Assembly: GCF_032405125.1 (NCBI RefSeq)
Contig: NC_091084.1
Coordinates: forward strand, 44,636,501 to 44,700,500
DNA: 64,000 bases
Origin: Capricornis sumatraensis
Lineage: Eukaryota > Chordata > Mammalia > Artiodactyla > Bovidae
Reading direction: 5' to 3'
Positions 58,200 to 64,000 of this stretch are shown here, one piece after another. How positions within the stretch are numbered: position 1 is the first letter of the stretch; each line of letters begins with the position of its first letter. The translations under genes were made by a program, and so were the position numbers. The notes under the pieces are model-generated. The model made no database searches, was not told where the DNA came from, and was given only the letters and a program-made list of their open reading frames with translations.

Positions 58200-58462
58200 G
58201 ATAAACTTCCTGATGACCAATATCAGGAGAAGACAGCAATGGACCTGGCAGCTGAGCAGCTACGCCTTTGGCCTACTCTGAGCAAATCAACTCAGCAGGA
58301 GCTGGTGCAGCGTGAGGAAAGCACTGTCTTTAGTCAAGCCATTCACTTTGCAAACCTCATGGTCAATCTGCTGGTTCCGCTGGATTCAAGTAAAAACAAG
58401 CTCCTAAGAGCGTCAGCCCCAGGAGATTGGGAGAGTGGGAGCAACAGCATTGTCACAAACAG
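58200..58462 (+). CDS. SBF2: SBF2 coding exon (263 nt)
   Basis: Begins DKLPDDQYQEKTAMDLAAEQ and continues through 'LWPTLSKSTQQELVQREEST' and 'IHFANLMVNLLVPLD' to '...SNSIVTN' plus two bases (AG) of a split Ser codon. Acceptor TTTTTAG at 58193-58199, donor GTACTG from 58463. Entry phase 0, exit phase 2. This is the central part of the SBF2-specific domain of MTMR13. The ATG within the exon is internal and is not a start. No frame break or premature stop is seen, so the gene appears intact here. The related gene SBF1 (MTMR5) is the main alternative, but the joined peptide with the next exon fits SBF2 better as I recall it. Confidence 0.97.
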
Positions 58463-58862
58463 GTACTGAAATGTGGACACACAGAGACACTCCTATCCTT
58501 CTTGGTTTAGCACAGAATATAAAGTAGTTGGGGTAAATAGTGCTATACATATCTCAAAAATTAACCGTTTTCCTCACCTTCAGACTTACTCAGCTTTTCT
58601 CTATTAAAAGACTGACTACATCCAACTGTTCTTAATTACCTCCTATACCCTCTTCTCTTTTATGACCTCTGACTTTTTAAATGTCTCACCCATTACTGAT
58701 TTAGCCCTTTCAGTTACTTTCTGCCACAGCAACTTACAGAAAGCACTGTGGAAAAGTACTAATGGAAGTGATTATTTGTTTCTCGGCCCTCCTTTTCCTC
58801 ATCTGACCCAGTGCACTTGCCTGTAATCATGTCCTCAACCATTCCTTGTTCTAACACTTTTC
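58463..58862. other. Intron sequence, nothing recognised
   Basis: No feature recognised before the SINE. Confidence 0.5.
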
Positions 58863-59052
58863 CTATTGGCTCAGATGATAAAGAAACCGCCTACAGTGCA
58901 GGAGACCCAGGTTTGATCCCTGGGTCACAAAGATCTCCTGGAGAAGGAAATGGCTTCCCCCTCCAGTATCCTTGCGTGGGAAATCCCACGGACAGAGGAG
59001 TTTGACAGGCTTCAATTCATGGGGTCACAAAGAGTCGGACACAACTGAGCAA
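58862..59052 (+). mobile_element. Bov-tA SINE, sense
   Basis: Head 'ctattggctcagatgataaa', body to 'cacaactgagcaa'. Flanked by ctaacactttt (58851-58861) and ctaacactatt (59053-59063). Confidence 0.93.
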
Positions 59053-59084
59053 CTAACACTATTTCAACCCTAAATACTTCCTGT

Positions 59085-59425
59085 ACCACTGAAAATAAAA
59101 CCCATAGACCATAATGCCTAACAGGATCTGGCCCCTGGCTGCTGCTCAAGACTTTATTTCCTACACTCCTCTATCAACAAAACTGGTCTCCCTGTTCAAC
59201 ATTCAAAGCATGATACCGCCTCAGGGCCTCTGTACTTGTTATTCCCAAAATCTGGGATACTCTCCCTGAAATAGTCACAAGAATCCCTTCATCTAGTGTT
59301 CTGCTCTGATGTCACCTACCCAGAGAGACCTTGCTAACTTGCTGTCTTAAGTAGGACATCCATCATTTTCTTATACCTTTTTTTCTTTCATAACATTTTC
59401 TACAATCTGATTTACATAGTGACTG
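59085..59425 (-). mobile_element. L2 3' region, antisense
   Basis: 'caggatctggcccctggctg', 'cctcagggcctctgtacttg', 'tctgatgtcacctacccaga' and 'tctacaatctgatttacata' are clear antisense L2 landmarks. Confidence 0.85.
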
Positions 59426-59482
59426 ACTAAGGCACCTAAGTTGGGTCCAAAGGACAATGCCTGATGGTAGCTTCCAAGTGTA

Positions 59483-59503
59483 GGCGAAACATCGCGTTTC
59501 GCC
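59483..59503. repeat. CpG-containing 8-bp perfect hairpin
   Basis: Arms GGCGAAAC (59483-59490) and GTTTCGCC (59496-59503) are exact reverse complements around ATCGC. Four CpGs in 21 bp is unusual for this AT-rich intron. Confidence 0.9.
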
Positions 59504-59660
59504 ACTATCACTTATAGAGGAGCCATGGAGTTAAGTGAGGTTTCTACTTGAGTACACATCCTTTTAAGCAAGTTTAAACTGCTGTGGAAAGTCACCGTGA
59601 TATACTAGTCATTTGTTAAATTTGAGTACTGAGCATGATTTCTTCCCTTGACTTTCTTAG

Positions 59661-59833
59661 TATTGCAGGAAGTGTAGCTGAGAGCTATGATACAGAAAGT
59701 GGGTTTGAAGATTCAGAGAATAATGACATTGCCAATTCTGTTGTGCGTTTCATTACCCGATTTATTGACAAAGTTTGTACGGAGAGTGGAGTTACTCAGG
59801 ATCATATCAAGAGCCTGCATTGCATGATACCAG
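59661..59833 (+). CDS. SBF2: SBF2 coding exon (173 nt)
   Basis: The first base (T) completes the Ser codon begun in the previous exon; then IAGSVAESYDTESGFEDSEN, 'IANSVVRFITRFIDKVC' and 'DHIKSLHCMIP', with a final G starting a Gly codon. Acceptor TTTCTTAG at 59653-59660; donor GTAATC from 59834. The acidic/serine-rich first third looks flexible; the second part looks helical. I recall this wording specifically from SBF2/MTMR13, which is the strongest evidence for SBF2 rather than SBF1. Upstream, the intron sequence is by chance open to an ATG at 59635; that ATG is not a start. Confidence 0.97.
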
Positions 59834-60662
59834 GTAATCACTTTGCAGACATCAGAGAACCAGAATATTAGAAATAATTGAATAAGGATTATTCTTATGG
59901 GTCATTTTCCAGCATAGCACTTGGCTTCCAGGTAGCTTAGTCATGCTATTTATTTTTGTCTCGATTTGTTTTTTAAATAGTTTTAAATTGTATAAAATAA
60001 ACATCATAAAATTTGCCATTTTAAACTTTCTTAAATGTAAAATTCAGTGTCATAAATTATATTCACAATGCTGTACAACTACTACCGATTGTCTATTACC
60101 AAAGCTTTTCCATCACCCCATACAGACACTCTGTACCCGTTAAGCAGTAGCTTTCCATTCTCTACTCTGGCCTTTGGTTGCCTCTTAATTCCTTTTATCT
60201 CTATGAATTTGCCTATTATAGATAATGCATATAAGTAAAATCATATAATACTTGTCTTTTTGTGTCTGACTTATTTCCTTTAGCATAATGTTTTCAAGGT
60301 TTATCCATGTTGTAGCAGGTATTGTGACTTCATTCCTTTTATGACTGAATAATACTCTATTATATGGATATAGCATATTTTCTTTATCCATTCATCTGTT
60401 GATGGACACTTGAATTGTCGTGACTTTCTGGCTCTTGTAAATAGTACTACTATGAATATTCATACGCAAGTGTCTGAGTTTAATTTTTAGTCTTTCGGGT
60501 ATATACCTAGGAGTGGAATTGCTGGGTCATATGATAATTCTGTGTTTAGCTTTTTGAAGAACCACCAAACTCTGATTAGTTTTCAGTTCTAAAATATCCA
60601 GAATTTGTTTTAATGCTGCTTGTTTGGTGCTCTTTCGCTTTGAATTCTCTGGCTCACCCCAG
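59834..60662 (-). mobile_element. Intron mostly filled by antisense old L1
   Basis: From about 59950 to 60580 this is antisense L1 3' sequence ('atttgccattttaaactttc', 'gctgtacaactactaccgat', 'tatatacctaggagtggaat'). The intron ends with CTCACCCCAG at 60653-60662, the acceptor of the next exon. Confidence 0.8.
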
Positions 60663-60736
60663 GAATTGTAGCTATGCACATTGAAGCCCTAGAAGCAGTG
60701 CACCGAGAGAGCAGAAGACTTCCGCCTATACAGAAG
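60663..60736 (+). CDS. SBF2: SBF2 coding exon (74 nt)
   Basis: GA completes the Gly codon carried from the previous exon, then 24 codons: IVAMHIEALEAVHRESRRLP followed by PIQK. Acceptor CCCCAG at 60657-60662, donor GTAATC from 60737; entry phase 1, exit phase 0. It is the C-terminal end of the SBF2-specific linker, a predicted helix followed by a basic/proline stretch just before the GRAM domain. It is too short to stand out as an open frame and depends on the splice-phase match and the peptide for its identification. Confidence 0.96.
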
Positions 60737-62203
60737 GTAATCACCCCGGACTGCACGCTGTGAGGGCTGGGGAAAACCTCCAGAAACAGCAGCAGTGGAT
60801 TGTTTTGCCACAGAAAGTACCTTCTAACATTCCACAGAGACCAGCTCCAGTTTTAATGATACATTAAACTTTGAGAGGAGTTTACATGTAGATCCTCATA
60901 AAAAGGATGGTGAAGCAGAATAGGAGATCAACAAAGGAGCAATAATAATCTCTTGTTGAGTCTACTGTTATAGGCAGGGCATAAATTGTGAACATTCTAA
61001 CTTCCAAGCCCAAGCCAAGTTTTTATTTTCTGCCTCCTTCCCCCAAAAAATGACTTAAGGCAATTACCATAAAATCACCAGGTTCCTGAATCTGTATGCA
61101 TTACAAGCATACATCACAAACATCTGGGAAGTCTATTAAAAATTGAGAGGCCTGAATCTCAGCCCAGCCTCCTGAATTGGAGTACACTGGGACTTGGCCT
61201 GAGAATCTGTACTTTAATAAGCATCACAGGTGATTATTTTGCAGTTAGTTTGGCACCAGTCTGTGGAACTAGGGTTTAGGACTCTCTTACCTATGTAACA
61301 GAACTATTAAAAATTAATTCAAAGGAGAAATCAAAAGCCAGATGGAAAGGAAAGATGATTCTATCAGAAATCTGAGACGCAGTGATCATTATACTTTGGC
61401 TTTACATTTTAGCTCTGAGCTTCCTCGAGCCAACAAAGAGAATTGTCCGGATTTGTATAGTTTTTATTGCTCAGTAAAAGATTCTAAGTGTATTAGAGCT
61501 TCAGGAGAGATGGACTTTTTCTTTTCTAGCACTAAACTCTTCAAGGGAGTGTATCATGTGGTTCCTTATTTCCCGAGATATGTAAATGGTCATAACTTGG
61601 CCATTTTTTTTTTGTCTTAATCTTTATTAAAGGCTAAGAAGGGCTCTTTAAAGTCGTGCCTATTTTTTAAAATATGTTTTTTCAGTTTGCAAACTAACGA
61701 TGCTTTTGTATAAAACTGAAACATTAAAGGAGCACACATTGTACAAAATGAAAGTCTCCCATGATTCTCCTCACCCCGACCGCTACCCTTATCTATGACA
61801 GTACCAGCTTTAACAGTTTGGTTCATATACTAAAAGGAAATCACAATGTACATACTGGTTGGTAACTCTTTCTACTTAACATTGTATTCTGGCATCTTTC
61901 TGTGTTTATGTATCTAGATCTGTGCCATTCTTTTTGACGGTTGCAAAATGTTCCATTGAAGAGGTATCTCAAATAGTTTAGTAATTTCCATCAATTTTAC
62001 TGTGAATAAGTAATGCTGCAGAGAGTCTTTTTACATTTGGATGCAGAAACATCATTTCTGACTCTTCTCAAATCTGTTTACTCATTTTGGCTACGTAGGA
62101 AGTGTGGTTCACATTTTTAGATCTGTAACTGACAAGGTAACCTTAGTCTAAGGGTTGGAAATCTCTCTAGAGTTGTGTCTAAAATAACTTTGTCTATTGT
62201 TAG
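60737..62203 (+). other. SBF2: SBF2 intron (1,467 nt) with MER5A-like and LINE-like pieces
   Basis: About 61075-61250 resembles MER5A ('acatcacaaacatctgggaa', 'gagaatctgtactttaataa', 'gcatcacaggtgatt'). About 61800-62040 resembles an old antisense LINE 3' region. An open frame at 61342-61620 has no recognisable domain. Acceptor TATTGTTAG at 62195-62203. Confidence 0.6.

Positions 62204-64000
<1,797 letters not shown>

Noticed and set aside
59635..59871. SBF2 start codon or separate gene beginning at 59635
   Set aside because: The ATG lies in the intron before the AG acceptor at 59659-59660; the frame is open by chance into the exon at 59661.
61342..61620. 92-codon open frame between SBF2 exons
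   Set aside because: No recognisable domain, in a spliced-out intron, with no splice-like edges that would join it in phase.

Overview
This window is mammalian nuclear DNA from a ruminant, most likely cattle or a close bovid. Dense copies of ruminant repeats show this: BovB LINE fragments, Bov-tA and Bov-A2 SINEs, CHR-type SINEs and the ruminant L1 3' end. They overlie older mammalian repeats (MIR, L2, MER5A, old L1). There are no bacterial-type genes, operons or CRISPR arrays.

The only host protein gene I can support is SBF2 (MTMR13), on the + strand. Six coding exons are visible: 2812-2880, 55274-55444, 58200-58462, 59661-59833, 60663-60736 and 62204-62399. They join in one frame (phases 0-0-2-1-0, leaving on phase 1) and have canonical AG/GT splice sites. 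Together they give 946 nt, about 315 codons, covering the SBF2-specific linker between the DENN module and the GRAM domain plus the first part of GRAM. The gene continues past both window edges.

Layout: 1-2811 is the end of an upstream intron (BovB, L1, SINE, a possible L2). Then come a 69-nt exon and a 52,393-nt intron (2881-55273) made largely of nested retrotransposons. Main items in it are an old antisense L1 at 7117-9240, a solo LTR at 23385-23969, a head-to-head BovB pair at 25057-27252, a BovB inside an old repeat at 31388-32801, a layered L1/BovB/SINE/CHR block at 38560-44660, and BovB relics at 45250-46548 and 51531-53083. The last 9 kb holds five exons separated by introns of 829-2755 nt with further SINE, L2, L1 and MER5A copies.

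Most long reading frames are broken BovB reverse-transcriptase pieces or SINE read-through. I found no new multi-gene system. The observations most worth a second look are structural: a retrotransposition that seems to have left only a poly(T) tract between 17-bp target duplications, a near-contiguous BovB inverted repeat able to form a long RNA hairpin inside SBF2 pre-mRNA, an unexplained 89-bp duplication 2.7 kb apart, an 85-bp duplication flanking a SINE, and several perfect short hairpins. Family names for repeats come from recognition by eye, without alignment; boundaries are approximate unless target-site duplications are given.
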